Part shown: piece by piece, positions 24,200-33,282 of the stretch
How positions within the stretch are numbered: position 1 is the stretch's first letter
Layout: every line of letters begins with the position of its first letter
Translations under genes and position numbers: made by a program
Notes under the pieces: generated by a model
What the model saw: the letters and a program-made list of their open reading frames with translations, nothing else
Told to the model about the DNA's origin: nothing
Database searches by the model: none
Assembly: GCA_019637335.1 (NCBI GenBank)
Contig: JAHBVV010000013.1
Span: forward strand, 97,234 to 161,233
DNA from: Candidatus Hydrogenedentota bacterium
Lineage (GTDB): Bacteria > Hydrogenedentota > Hydrogenedentia > Hydrogenedentales > JAEUWI01
Direction of reading: 5' to 3'
Length of the DNA: 64,000 nt

Positions 24200-25242
24200 A
24201 AGTCTTGGTCGCGGCGGCGCTCCTGGCCTGCGCCTTCACGGCAAGCGCCTCGGTGGATGTCGCGCGGGAACGCTACCAGGCGTACGAGCAGAAGATCGCG
24301 GAACGCCAGGAAGCGGCCGTGCGCGGCGACATGGAGGGGTACCAGGCGCGGGACGCCGAGGCGCGGCAATCGCTGGTCGAAGCGCGCCAGGCTTTCGAAG
24401 CGGGAAAAGCGGCGCGCAGTACGGATGAGACCGTCCTGATGGACTACCTCGTGGTGCTTCGCGCGCTGGGCGATCACGATCTGGCCGCCGAGGCGGCGGA
24501 CGCCGCGATCGATCGCGGCGTGGAGAGCGCGGCCCTTTTGCGCGTGCTCGGCGAGAGCCTGCTCGTCACCGGACCAGACAACTTCCAGCGGGGGGTGGAC
24601 GCCCTCCGAAAATCGGTCGCGCTGGACGGGACCAGCCCGGCGTCCGCGCAGGCGTGGTTCGCGCTGGGCCGCTACTACCTGGAGAACTATCTGCCGGACG
24701 CGGCGGCGGACGCCTTCGCGGCGGCCCTGAAGGCGGATCCCGAGCATGTGCCGTCCCGGCTGGGCGAAGCGGCGGCGCGCGTGTTTTCGGGGGAGATTGC
24801 GGAGGCCGGGGCCATCATTGAATCCGTGGGCCGCGCCGCGCAGCCCTACGATATCGAGCTTCGCTCGATGATGCGAACGGCGCTCTACGATTTTGATGTG
24901 GCCCGCCGTATATTTGACGACACGGCGGACAACCACTACGCCTACGCGCGTCTGCTGTATCTGGCGTCGCGCGTTCCGGAGGCGGTGCTGGCGGCGCGCC
25001 GGGCGACGGATCTGGCGCCGGATCGCGTGGAGATCTGGAACTTCCTGGGCGCGGTGCAATTGCAGATCTCGAATTACCGTGACGCGCTGGCGTCGTACGA
25101 GGCGTCGCTCAAGCTGAACCCGGACCAGCCGGGACTTCAGCAGACTGTGGAACAGCTTCGCGAGGTCCAACAGCAGCAGGCCGCGCCGCCGGCCTCCGGA
25201 CAGGGCCAGGCGCCGCTTCGCGGCCAGGGGCCCTTGCGGTAG
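24169..25242 (+). CDS. Exported TPR-repeat protein
   Basis: A 357-residue protein. The GTG at 24169 is chosen because GGAGG lies seven bases upstream (inside hflX), and the resulting N-terminus, GVEVLVAAALLACAFTASAS, is a clean signal peptide. Residues about 25-75 are a charged coiled-coil-like segment (RERYQAYEQKIAERQEAAVR). TPR-type units follow to residue 330 (AWFALGRYYLENYLPDAAAD, VEIWNFLGAVQLQISNYRDA). The tail is Gln/Pro/Gly-rich. It overlaps hflX by 31 bp, so translation is coupled, although a periplasmic TPR protein has no obvious link with HflX. It ends convergent with lipB, 22 bp apart. Confidence 0.82.
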   Translation: MVTGINPRGVEVLVAAALLACAFTASASVDVARERYQAYEQKIAERQEAAVRGDMEGYQARDAEARQSLVEARQAFEAGKAARSTDETVLMDYLVVLRALGDHDLAAEAADAAIDRGVESAALLRVLGESLLVTGPDNFQRGVDALRKSVALDGTSPASAQAWFALGRYYLENYLPDAAADAFAAALKADPEHVPSRLGEAAARVFSGEIAEAGAIIESVGRAAQPYDIELRSMMRTALYDFDVARRIFDDTADNHYAYARLLYLASRVPEAVLAARRATDLAPDRVEIWNFLGAVQLQISNYRDALASYEASLKLNPDQPGLQQTVEQLREVQQQQAAPPASGQGQAPLRGQGPLR

Positions 25243-25264
25243 GGGATACGGCCCCGCGCTTCCA

Positions 25265-25921
25265 TCAGTCGCATTCGAAGCGCTCGCGAAAGCAGCGTTC
25301 GAAGTTTGCCTCTACTTCCTGGAACGGTGGCGGCGCGCCGAGGAGGAGGGTCAGGGACGTCACGGGGCGGTCGGCAATGCCGCAGGGCACGATTGCGCCG
25401 AAGTGGGCCATGTTGGGATTCACATTCAGGGCGATCCCGTGGAAGGTCGTCCAGCGGCGCACGCCAATGCCGATCGCGGCCACTTTCGCCCCCCGCACCC
25501 AGACCCCGGTCAGTCCCTCAACGCGCTCGCTGGGCAATCCGAATTCCGCGAGCACGTCGATGATTACGGCCTCCAGCGTCCGCAGGTACCAGCCGACCGA
25601 TGGCTTCCAATGCTGGAGGTTGAGGATGGGATAGGCGACCAGCTGGCCGGGGCCGTGGTAGGTGACGTCCCCGCCGCGGCTGGTTTCCAGGAGTTCGATG
25701 CCCTTGGTCGCGTAGCCCGCGCGGTCCAGTAGCAGGTGCGCGCGATCGGAATCCTTGCCGAGCGTGACCACGGGGCGATGTTCGAGGAGATAGAGCGTGT
25801 TGGGGGCCTGGCCCGCCGCCACCTCGGCGTGGCGTGCAAGTTGCCGGTCGAGCATTTCCGCGTACCCCACAGGCGCCGGAATCCGAATGGTCTCCAGGGC
25901 GTGGGGGGGGAAATCAGGCAT
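25265..25921 (-). CDS. lipB: Octanoyl-ACP:protein octanoyltransferase LipB
   Basis: A 218-residue enzyme that transfers octanoyl from acyl carrier protein to the lysine of lipoyl domains, the first step of endogenous lipoate synthesis. Key motifs: RGGDVTYHGPGQLVAYPIL (substrate-binding block), GAKVAAIGIGVRRWTTFHGI with the catalytic Lys, and GAIVPCGIADRPVTSL with the catalytic Cys. The ATG at 25921 overlaps the HAD gene stop by 8 bp (shared ATGCCTGA), indicating translational coupling. It is the last gene of the lipA-to-lipB run on this strand. Confidence 0.95.
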   Translation of the reverse strand: MPDFPPHALETIRIPAPVGYAEMLDRQLARHAEVAAGQAPNTLYLLEHRPVVTLGKDSDRAHLLLDRAGYATKGIELLETSRGGDVTYHGPGQLVAYPILNLQHWKPSVGWYLRTLEAVIIDVLAEFGLPSERVEGLTGVWVRGAKVAAIGIGVRRWTTFHGIALNVNPNMAHFGAIVPCGIADRPVTSLTLLLGAPPPFQEVEANFERCFRERFECD

Positions 25922-26579
25922 GGTCCAGCAAAGCCCGGACGGTGTCGATCGAGACCGATTCCAGCGAGTCCACGATGAAGTCCGCATCGGCCAGCTGATC
26001 GGCGGAAAAGGAATTCGTGACCGCGAGCACCTTCATCCCGGCGGCCTTTGCCGAGGCAATGCCCGTGATGGCGTCCTCAACGGCGACGCATTGGGCCGGA
26101 TCGAGCCCGATTTCCGCGGCGGCGCGCAGGTAAATCTCGGGATGCGGCTTCTTGTGTGCGATCATGTCGCCGTGGATCCACGCGTCGAACAAATCCGTGT
26201 TCACGCGCGAGGACTTGAGCGTCTCGGCCGATTTCTTGCCGGGGCTGGACGTGGCGATGGCGAGTTTCCAGTCCGGCGCATCGTGCGCGGCCTGGATCAG
26301 CGGGTGAATTCCGGGAAAGGAGATGTCCGGGTCGTCCGCGAGCAGTTCCATGAAGTATTTGTGGCGTGTTTCGACGGCTTCCGCCACGTCGATGGCGACG
26401 CCGTACTTCTCGGCGGGGCCGATGCAGTAGCGTTCGGCGCCCGTGCCGATGAAGGGGATGAAATCCTCCGGCTGCACCTTCAACCCGTAGAGGGCCTCAT
26501 ACATCCGCGTGGTGGCGATCACGCTGAGACCCTCGGTGTCGCCAAGCACGCCATCGACATCAAATACCAGGCCGAACAT
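25914..26579 (-). CDS. HAD-superfamily hydrolase, beta-phosphoglucomutase/phosphatase type
   Basis: A 221-residue enzyme with AAAGGAG ten bases before the ATG. HAD motif I is FDVDGVLGDTEG (nucleophile Asp7, acid Asp9), motif II IATSSPGKK, motif III KKPHPEIYLRAA and motif IV VAVEDAITGIASAKAAGM. The cap is the helical C1 type found in beta-phosphoglucomutase-like phosphatases (residues about 17-85). The exact phosphosubstrate is unknown. It lies between thrC and lipB in a tight run. The neighbouring threonine genes lack a homoserine kinase in this window, but there is no sequence evidence that this HAD protein fills that role. Confidence 0.9.
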   Translation of the reverse strand: MFGLVFDVDGVLGDTEGLSVIATTRMYEALYGLKVQPEDFIPFIGTGAERYCIGPAEKYGVAIDVAEAVETRHKYFMELLADDPDISFPGIHPLIQAAHDAPDWKLAIATSSPGKKSAETLKSSRVNTDLFDAWIHGDMIAHKKPHPEIYLRAAAEIGLDPAQCVAVEDAITGIASAKAAGMKVLAVTNSFSADQLADADFIVDSLESVSIDTVRALLDHA

Positions 26580-26656
26580 GGAAATGGAACTCCTTTGAGA
26601 AAGAATCGCGGAACGAGCGGACGGATCCGGCGGATCGGTCCGCTATCGTGGCTGGT

Positions 26657-27754
26657 TTACACCACCGCCGCCTGTTCGAGGCCGATGGCGTCCAGAATCT
26701 GATCGGCGTCGTTGTCCACGGTGAGGGGCTCCTCGGCCGACTTGATTGCGCTGTCCGGATCCTTCAGGCCGTGGCCGGTGAGGATGCAGGTGATGCGGAT
26801 CTTGTCGCTGTGGGCCGGCGCCTTGCCATCGAAAAAGCCGCCCGCCGCGAGCTTGATGAGGCCCGCCACGCCCGCGGCGCTCGCGGGCTCGCAGAAAACG
26901 CCCTCCGCCGCCGCCAGCTTCTGGTAAGCGGCCCGAATCTCGTCGTCCGTGACCATGTCGATCAGGCCGCCGGATTCGTCGCGCGCGGCTTCGGCGGCCT
27001 TCCAGCTTGCGGGGTTTCCGATGCGGATGGCGGTGGCGAAGGTCTGGGGCTGCGGGACGGGGTGGCCGAGCACGATGGGCGCGGCGCCGGCCGCCTGGAA
27101 GCCCAGCATGGCGGGGCGGTTCTTGCTTTTGCCGGCGGCGTGGTACTCCACGTATCCCTTCCAGTAGGCCGTGATATTGCCGGCGTTTCCGACCGGCATC
27201 GCCTGGAAATCCGGGGCGACCCCGCCGAAATCATCCACGATTTCGAAGGCGCCGGACTTCTGCCCCTCGATACGGTAGGGATTGACGGAATTCACCAGCG
27301 CGATGGGATGCTCCTCGCAGATTCTCCGCACTTGCGTGAGGGCATCGTCGAAGTTCCCCCGGATCTGGATGACCTTCGCGCCGTGGATCATGGCCTGCGA
27401 AAGTTTTCCGAGGGCGATCTTGCCTTCGGGGATGAGCACGGCGCAGCGGATGCCGGCGCGGGCGGCGTAGGCGGCGGCCGAGGCCGAGGTATTGCCGGTG
27501 GAGGCGCACATCACGGCCTGGTAGCCCTCTTCCACGGCCTTCGTGATGGCCATGGTCATGCCGCGGTCCTTGAAGGAGCCAGTGGGGTTCAGGCCCTCGT
27601 ACTTGAGCCAGATCTCGATGTTCGGGTGGATCATGCGGCTCAGGTTGTACGCCGGAATCAGGGGCGTGGAACCCTCGTTCAGGGTGATGACGCAGGTGTC
27701 GTCCCCCACGGGCATGTATTGGCGGTATCGGTTGATCAAGCCTTCGTTGCGCAT
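26657..27754 (-). CDS. thrC: Threonine synthase
   Basis: A 365-residue PLP enzyme converting O-phosphohomoserine to threonine. The PLP lysine is Lys62 in [30 protein letters not shown] is the phosphate-binding Asn-Thr-Ser loop, and [19 protein letters not shown] is typical of the short bacterial type II enzymes. GHGLKDPD near the C-terminus is the conserved end block. GAGG lies about eight bases before the ATG. It follows hom by 60 bp, the common hom-thrC order, within the lipA-lipoyl-hom-thrC-HAD-lipB series. Confidence 0.95.
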   Translation of the reverse strand: MRNEGLINRYRQYMPVGDDTCVITLNEGSTPLIPAYNLSRMIHPNIEIWLKYEGLNPTGSFKDRGMTMAITKAVEEGYQAVMCASTGNTSASAAAYAARAGIRCAVLIPEGKIALGKLSQAMIHGAKVIQIRGNFDDALTQVRRICEEHPIALVNSVNPYRIEGQKSGAFEIVDDFGGVAPDFQAMPVGNAGNITAYWKGYVEYHAAGKSKNRPAMLGFQAAGAAPIVLGHPVPQPQTFATAIRIGNPASWKAAEAARDESGGLIDMVTDDEIRAAYQKLAAAEGVFCEPASAAGVAGLIKLAAGGFFDGKAPAHSDKIRITCILTGHGLKDPDSAIKSAEEPLTVDNDADQILDAIGLEQAAVV

Positions 27755-27814
27755 GCAATAACCTCGGTTCGTCTGCGTGGTGGTCCGGATTTCACACTCA
27801 AGCGTTTCGCCCGG

Positions 27815-29092
27815 TCAGGATAGAATACGGATCATGTGTGTTGGTTCGTCAATGATGGTCTGCGCGTCGATTTCCGCGATGGCCTTCTGGACGTTCGCCT
27901 CAATGGTTTCGTGCGTCACGATGACGACGTGCGCCGGGACGCCTTCCGCCTCTTCCTTCTGGAGGCACGAGGCGATGCTGACCCCGTGATTGCCGAGAAT
28001 CGTGCAGATTGTGCCGAGCACGCCGGGGTGGTTCTCGGTCGTCAGGCGCAGGTAATAGCGGCCCTCGATCAGCCCGCTGTCGCGGAGGCTCAGGTCGTGG
28101 GTGTAGTGGAAGGGCGGCGCGGCGGGCGCGTCCCCGCGCCGGGCAATGTCCACGATGTCCGCCACAACCGCGCTGGCGGTCGGCAGCTTGCCCGCGCCGC
28201 GCCCGTAGTAGAGGGTGTTGTCCGCGATGTCGGACTCCACGAAGATCGCGTTGAACTCATACTTTACCGCCGCGAGCAACATGTGATCCGGGACAAGCGT
28301 GGGATGCACCCGCACTTCGATTTCGCCCGCTTCGAACTTGATGACGGCGAGCAGCTTGATCTGGTAGCCCATCTCCTTCGCGTACTGCACGTCCAGGTGG
28401 GTCACCTTGGTGATGCCCTCGACATAGATTTCGTCCAGCGGCACGCGCGTGCTGTAGCAGAGGCTCGCCAGGATCTGGCACTTGTGGGCGGTGTCGTGGC
28501 CTTCGATATCCAGGTCGGGCGGCGTTTCCGCGAACCCCTGCTCGATGGCCTGGCGCAGCGCCTCGTCAAATTCCAGGCCTTCCACGGCCATCCGCGTGAG
28601 GATGTAGTTGCAGGTTCCGTTTAGAATGCCGTAAACCGCGTGGATGTTGTTCGCGGCGAGGCTCTCCCGGATAGTCTTGATGATGGGTATAGTGCCGGCG
28701 ACGGCCGCCTCGTAGCGCAACTCGACGCCGTTCTTGATGGCGGCCTCACACAGCTCCGGCCCCGCCATGGCGAGCAGCATCTTATTCGCCGTCACGACGT
28801 GCTTGCCGCTGTTCAGGGCCTCCAGAATGAAGGTGCGGGCCGGTTCATAGCCCCCGATCAGCTCGCAGACGACATCCAGGTCCGGATCGGCGATCAGGGC
28901 CTTCGCGTCGCTGCTGACGCGCACGCCGTCGAGCGGGAAACGGGAGACCAGTTCCTCGTTCAACTCGGCCACGTGCGCCAAAACCACGTCCGCGCCAGTT
29001 TTGTCGGCGATCACCTGGTTGTTCGACAGCAGCGTTTCAATCACGCCACCGCCAACGGTTCCCGCGCCAATTACGCCTACTTTGCAGGCCAT
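27815..29092 (-). CDS. hom: Homoserine dehydrogenase with ACT regulatory domain
   Basis: A 425-residue NAD(P)-dependent enzyme reducing aspartate semialdehyde to homoserine. The Rossmann motif GVIGAGTVGGGV lies at residues 6-17 and TANKMLLAMAG at about 100. The catalytic-domain blocks GILNGTCNYILTRM and AETPPDLDIEGHDTAHKCQI contain the substrate Glu/Asp and Lys residues. The C-terminal ACT domain (GRYYLRLTTENHPGVLGTIC) probably gives threonine feedback inhibition, as known for monofunctional enzymes of this layout. AGGA lies seven bases before the ATG. It is 60 bp upstream of thrC. Confidence 0.96.
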   Translation of the reverse strand: MACKVGVIGAGTVGGGVIETLLSNNQVIADKTGADVVLAHVAELNEELVSRFPLDGVRVSSDAKALIADPDLDVVCELIGGYEPARTFILEALNSGKHVVTANKMLLAMAGPELCEAAIKNGVELRYEAAVAGTIPIIKTIRESLAANNIHAVYGILNGTCNYILTRMAVEGLEFDEALRQAIEQGFAETPPDLDIEGHDTAHKCQILASLCYSTRVPLDEIYVEGITKVTHLDVQYAKEMGYQIKLLAVIKFEAGEIEVRVHPTLVPDHMLLAAVKYEFNAIFVESDIADNTLYYGRGAGKLPTASAVVADIVDIARRGDAPAAPPFHYTHDLSLRDSGLIEGRYYLRLTTENHPGVLGTICTILGNHGVSIASCLQKEEAEGVPAHVVIVTHETIEANVQKAIAEIDAQTIIDEPTHMIRILS

Positions 29093-29147
29093 GTAAATTC
29101 CTTTCTCGACAAGACTGCGCGCACCAGCGCGCGACGGGTGCGCCCGC

Positions 29148-29408
29148 TCAGGCTTCGCCCGGATCCTTCACTTCGAATATGCACAGGACATCGCCCACCT
29201 TTACCGCGTCGCCCGGCTGGACGCGTTTTTCCACGAGGGCGCCGGTGCGAGGGGCCGGCAGCACGAAGGCGGCCTTGTCGGTCGTGATCTCCAGAAGATC
29301 ATCGCCGGAAGCCACCGGGCCTTCCTTCACCAGCCACTCGGACACCACGCCGCCAGCGACGGCGTCATCATCATCGCCCAGACTGGGCAGGCAAATCTCG
29401 ATCTGCAT
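29148..29408 (-). CDS. Free-standing lipoyl (biotin/lipoyl attachment) domain protein
   Basis: An 86-residue single lipoyl domain. The start MQIEICLPSLGDDDDAVAGG has GAGG eight bases upstream; a longer reading from 29444 adds twelve residues without support. The hammerhead turn around the modified lysine is EITTDKAAFVLPAP with Lys45, the lipoyl-type DKA rather than biotin-type MKM. There is no E2 catalytic or subunit-binding domain. It lies between lipA and hom, with lipB three genes further on, so the cell makes its lipoylating enzymes from the same run. It could serve as a soluble lipoyl carrier, glycine-cleavage-H-like acceptor or assembly intermediate. No partner is visible here. Confidence 0.88.
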   Translation of the reverse strand: MQIEICLPSLGDDDDAVAGGVVSEWLVKEGPVASGDDLLEITTDKAAFVLPAPRTGALVEKRVQPGDAVKVGDVLCIFEVKDPGEA

Positions 29409-29486
29409 GGTTTTCGCCTCACAGGATACTTGGGTTTCGGGCATCGCGCCCCCGGCGGCGCCGGGTTGGTTGCGCGAATCCCGGAT

Positions 29487-30398
29487 TCAGGTTCGGGCGG
29501 ATGCCGACGCGAGCCGCTCGCGGGCGAACTCGGACTCCAGCAGCGCCTCGGAGCGGTACGAGCTCCGGACAAAGGGGCCGGCGACAGCGAAACCGAAGCC
29601 GATTTCGTACGCGAGGGCCTCGTACTCCCGGAAGGTTTCCGGCGGGACATAGGCCACAACCGGCGCGTGCTTCGGTGTCGGCTGGAGGTACTGTCCGATG
29701 CTCACGGCGTCGCAACCGGCCGCGTGCAGATCGCGCAAGGTCCGATCGATGTCGTCCGGCGTCTCGCCGCATCCCAGCATGAACGCGGACTTGATAAAAC
29801 GGCCCTCGCTGCGTTCGCGCGCGATCCGGAGCACGTCCAGCGACTGGCGGTACGTAAAGCGCCGGTCGCGGATGCGCGCGAAGACCGGTTCCACCGTCTC
29901 GATGTTGTGGCTGAAGATTTCGGGGGCCGCCGCCTGAACGGTGGCGATGTGTTCGCGCTTCCCGTCAAAATCCTGCACCAACGCCTCGATGGTCGTCTCC
30001 GGGGAAACGGCCTTGATCGCGCGAATGGTGTCGGCGATGTGGCCCGCGCCGCCGTCCGGGAGGTCGTCCCGTGTAACGGAGGTTAGCACGGCATGCTTCA
30101 GCCCGAGCCGCTTGACCGCCTCCGCAATGTGTTCCGGCTCCTCGGCGTCCAGATCGCCCGGGCGTCCGCTGTTGACCGCGCAATACGTACAATGGCGCGT
30201 GCACACGTTGCCCATAACCATGAAGGTCGCCGTGCGCCGCCCCCAGCACTCCGACTGGTTGGGGCAATGGGCGCTCTGGCATACCGTGTGCAATTTCAGG
30301 TCGCCCATCAGCGATTTCACCTCGCTGAAGGCCTCACCCGAAGGCCAAGGCTGGCGTATCCATTCCGGAAAGGTGTTTTTCGAGGATAGTGCGGGCAT
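29487..30398 (-). CDS. lipA: Lipoyl synthase LipA
   Basis: A 303-residue radical SAM enzyme inserting two sulfurs into octanoyl-lysine. Both iron-sulfur clusters are intact: the auxiliary cluster CX4CX5C (Cys40, Cys45, Cys51) and the SAM cluster CX3CX2C (Cys66, Cys70, Cys73). The C-terminal RSSYR, whose serine ligates the auxiliary cluster, is present. The block VLTSVTRDDLPDGGAGHIAD and FMLGCGETPDDI are typical. It heads the run lipA-lipoyl protein-hom-thrC-HAD-lipB. No clear Shine-Dalgarno or promoter was found in the 240-bp gap upstream, which contains only a loose accaca...cttcgtggtg hairpin. Confidence 0.97.
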   Translation of the reverse strand: MPALSSKNTFPEWIRQPWPSGEAFSEVKSLMGDLKLHTVCQSAHCPNQSECWGRRTATFMVMGNVCTRHCTYCAVNSGRPGDLDAEEPEHIAEAVKRLGLKHAVLTSVTRDDLPDGGAGHIADTIRAIKAVSPETTIEALVQDFDGKREHIATVQAAAPEIFSHNIETVEPVFARIRDRRFTYRQSLDVLRIARERSEGRFIKSAFMLGCGETPDDIDRTLRDLHAAGCDAVSIGQYLQPTPKHAPVVAYVPPETFREYEALAYEIGFGFAVAGPFVRSSYRSEALLESEFARERLASASART

Positions 30399-30637
30399 AA
30401 GTCAAGTCGTACCAGGGGTTGGAGGAGAGTTTCCTCAGATTCCGGGTAGTATAGCACGCCGGGGGTGGGGGATTGAATTTCCGGGGAAGCGCTACATACA
30501 AAAGGAGAAGCCGGAATGCTTCTTCACCACCATGGCCGCAGGGCAGCCTTTGGCCGCAACGGAAGAGGGGGTCACCACAAAGTTCACGAAGAGCAATTCC
30601 TCGCGGCCTTCGTGGTGATACGTTTTTCGGCCAACGT

Positions 30638-31687
30638 TTACTGCATCTGGCTGGCCACGGCATGTCTGTCCGCGGCGGCGGCTTTTCCGCCGGGGTACTC
30701 GATGTCCAATTCGGGCGCTTCGACCGCGACTTCCGGGGTTTCAATTTCTCGGCGGTCAAAGAACTGCTTCTGGATGGCGCAGCCGATTTCGTTGAGCTGC
30801 ACTTGGAGCGAGTCCACGAATTCGTGCAGTCCGGACTGTATGATGTCTTCGACTCGGGCGCAGTTGAGCTGGGAGCGGAGCCGGTCGCAGCAACGTTCGG
30901 CGTCGTTGGTGTAGAGGCCGGGTGGCGAACCGGAGACAAACGCTAGCGAGGTCTGGAGGCGGTCCACGCAGTATTTCACGGAACGGGGGAAGCCATAGCC
31001 GAGGAGGAGCAGTTCGACGACGTTCTGGGGGTCGATGGGGCCATAGATCTGGCGGTAGGCCTGAAGGGCGCTGGCGCTCCGCAGCAGCGCGGACCACTGA
31101 ATATTGTCGAGCGAAGACCCCACGTCTTCCACGGTGGGCAAGAGGTAGAAGTATTTCACGTCGAGAATGCGGGACGTCTTGTCGGAGCGTTCGAGCATAC
31201 GCGCGAGGCGGCTGAAGTGCCAGCCCTCGTCGTGCATCATGGTGGTGTAGCTGCGCCCGATAAACTCGTTGCTTCCGCGCACGACCATGCCCAGGAATTC
31301 GTGGGGCGACTCCATAATCGAGCCGCCCTGGGTCGCGCTTTCCACCTCCTGGTAGAACTTGTTCACCTGCTCCCACACATCGGAGGGGATGATCTCGCGG
31401 ATCGAGCGGGCGTTCTCCCGCGCGTTGCGGAGACAGTTGTAGATACTGTTCGGATAGTCGCGGTCGCAGGCCAGAAAGCGCATTACGTTATCCTGCGTGG
31501 CGCTCTCGTAGTGTTCGGCGAAGTACTCCTCGTCCCCCATGATACTGATCAGGGGCTGCCACTGGGGCTCGGATGAGGAGGCGTCGAGGGTCAGATTCCA
31601 GTTTACATTGACGATCCGGGCCACATTCTCCGCCCGTTCGATATAGCGGCACATCCAGTAGATTGATTCTGCGACACGGCTTAACAT
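30638..31687 (-). CDS. Alpha-E domain protein (DUF403), stand-alone
   Basis: A 349-residue, nearly all-helical protein. The ATG at 31687 is preceded by AAGGAACGAGG. It opens MLSRVAESIYWMCRYIERAE, the alpha-E signature (LSRxAexlyWxgRYxERAEn), with later conserved HDEGWHFSRLARMLERSDKT and SRILDVKYFYLL. The family always accompanies circularly permuted ATP-grasp ligases and transglutaminase-like proteins and is predicted to take part in synthesis of small peptides or peptide tags; no reaction is proven. It is the third gene of the run transglutaminase-ATP-grasp-alpha-E. The 350-residue length is standard. The C-terminal 40 residues (ETPEVAVEAPELDIEYPGGK) are an acidic, low-complexity tail. Confidence 0.9.
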   Translation of the reverse strand: MLSRVAESIYWMCRYIERAENVARIVNVNWNLTLDASSSEPQWQPLISIMGDEEYFAEHYESATQDNVMRFLACDRDYPNSIYNCLRNARENARSIREIIPSDVWEQVNKFYQEVESATQGGSIMESPHEFLGMVVRGSNEFIGRSYTTMMHDEGWHFSRLARMLERSDKTSRILDVKYFYLLPTVEDVGSSLDNIQWSALLRSASALQAYRQIYGPIDPQNVVELLLLGYGFPRSVKYCVDRLQTSLAFVSGSPPGLYTNDAERCCDRLRSQLNCARVEDIIQSGLHEFVDSLQVQLNEIGCAIQKQFFDRREIETPEVAVEAPELDIEYPGGKAAAADRHAVASQMQ

Positions 31688-31746
31688 GTCCTCGTTCCTT
31701 CTCCAGTTTTTTGGCCCGAATTGCCCTTCGGCGTCCCGGTGGCGCG

Positions 31747-33183
31747 CTATTCCGCGAGCACCCACGTATCCTTGCTGCCGCCGCCTTGTGACGAGTTCAC
31801 GACGAGGGAACCCTTCTTCAGCGCGACGCGTGTCAGGGCGCCGGGCAGGACATACTGCTCCTTGCCGAACAGGGCGTAGGGCCGCAGATCCACGTGGCGC
31901 CCCTCGAACTGGTTGTCGCACAGGGTCGGCACGCGGGAGAGCCTCAACGTCGGCTGGGCGATGTAATTCCGCGGGTTCAGCTTGATCTGCTCGCGGTAGG
32001 CATCGCGCTCGCCCCGCGAGACGTGGGGGCCGACCATGATCCCCGCGCCGCCGGATTCGTTGGCCGGCTTGACCACCAGGTGCTCCAGGTTGTCGCAGAC
32101 ATAGCCCAAATCCGCGGGGTTGTCGCACAGGTAGGTCGGAACATTCGGAATGATCGGATCTTCGCCGAGATAGTACTTGATGATCTGTGGCACGTAGGCG
32201 TAAATCACCTTGTCGTCGGCGACTCCCGTGCCCGGCGCATTGGCCAGCGCGACCCGCCCCGCCTGGTAGACCTCCATCAGTCCGGGGACGCCCAGGATGG
32301 AATCCGGGCGGAAGCAGAGGGGGTCGAGGAAATCGTCATCGATGCGGCGGTAGATCACGTCCACGCGCTGGAAGCCCCGTGTCGTCCGCGTCTTCAAGTA
32401 GCCGTCCTGGACGACGAGGTCGCGTCCTTCCACGAGTTCCACGCCCATCTGGTGCGCGAGGAAGGAATGCTCGTAGTAGGCGCTGTTGAAGATGCCCGGC
32501 GTCAGCACCGCCACGGTGGGCCGTTCCACGCCTTCGGGCACCAGGTGGAGCAGCATTTCGAGCAGTTTGCTCGGGTATTCCTCGACCGGGCAGACCTTGC
32601 CCACATCGAAGAAGTGGGGGAGCGTCCGCTTCATAATGTCGCGGTTTTCCAAAACGTAGGACACCCCCGACGGGCACCGGATATTATCTTCGAGCACGTA
32701 GATCTGACCGTCTCCGTCGCGAACGAGATCCGTCCCGGAAACGTGGGCCCAGATGCCGCGGGGCGGCTTGAGGCCAATGCATTCCTTGCGGTAGCCCGGC
32801 GAGGAATACACCAGCCCGCGCGGGATGGCCTTGTCCCGCAGGATTTTCTGGTCGCCGTAGATATCCTGCAGGAACGTGTTCAGGGCGTAGATGCGCTGCT
32901 TCAGGCCAAGCTCGATCCACTTCCACTCATGCGCGGGGATGATCCGCGGGATCAGGTCGAAGGGAAAAATACGTTCGGTGTTGCCGTCCTCCGTCTTCAG
33001 CGTAAACGTGATGCCCAGCTCGCGGAGTGTGCGTTCGGCGCTACGCTGCCGCCGCACCAGTTCCTCCTGGCTGATGGACACCAGTTTTTCGACGATGTTC
33101 TTCATGCCCGTGCGCGGCGCGCCGGTATCGTCGAGCATTTCGTCAAAGAATCCACCGGTCTCGTATACGTCGAGTATCATCAT
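31747..33183 (-). CDS. Circularly permuted ATP-grasp protein (DUF404/DUF407 type), stand-alone
   Basis: A 478-residue predicted amide ligase. The ATG at 33183 ([20 protein letters not shown]) has AAGGGA upstream. Typical blocks: [60 protein letters not shown] (the D/E-x-x-R-C/x-P-S-G nucleotide-binding region), [15 protein letters not shown] and [13 protein letters not shown], and the C-terminal [13 protein letters not shown]-grasp ligases couple ATP hydrolysis to amide bond formation; the peptide product of this family is unknown. It lies 59 bp before the alpha-E gene and about 100 bp after the large transglutaminase-like gene, so all three probably share one mRNA. Confidence 0.92.
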   Translation of the reverse strand: MMILDVYETGGFFDEMLDDTGAPRTGMKNIVEKLVSISQEELVRRQRSAERTLRELGITFTLKTEDGNTERIFPFDLIPRIIPAHEWKWIELGLKQRIYALNTFLQDIYGDQKILRDKAIPRGLVYSSPGYRKECIGLKPPRGIWAHVSGTDLVRDGDGQIYVLEDNIRCPSGVSYVLENRDIMKRTLPHFFDVGKVCPVEEYPSKLLEMLLHLVPEGVERPTVAVLTPGIFNSAYYEHSFLAHQMGVELVEGRDLVVQDGYLKTRTTRGFQRVDVIYRRIDDDFLDPLCFRPDSILGVPGLMEVYQAGRVALANAPGTGVADDKVIYAYVPQIIKYYLGEDPIIPNVPTYLCDNPADLGYVCDNLEHLVVKPANESGGAGIMVGPHVSRGERDAYREQIKLNPRNYIAQPTLRLSRVPTLCDNQFEGRHVDLRPYALFGKEQYVLPGALTRVALKKGSLVVNSSQGGGSKDTWVLAE

Positions 33184-33282
33184 TGTTCGATTCCCTTTCG
33201 GCTGGCTTGCCAGGCGCCGTTGGTACGGCGGGTACTTTGTTTTTTCGTCACAAGACCGCGGCCCCCTCGGCAGTCGCTTCAC

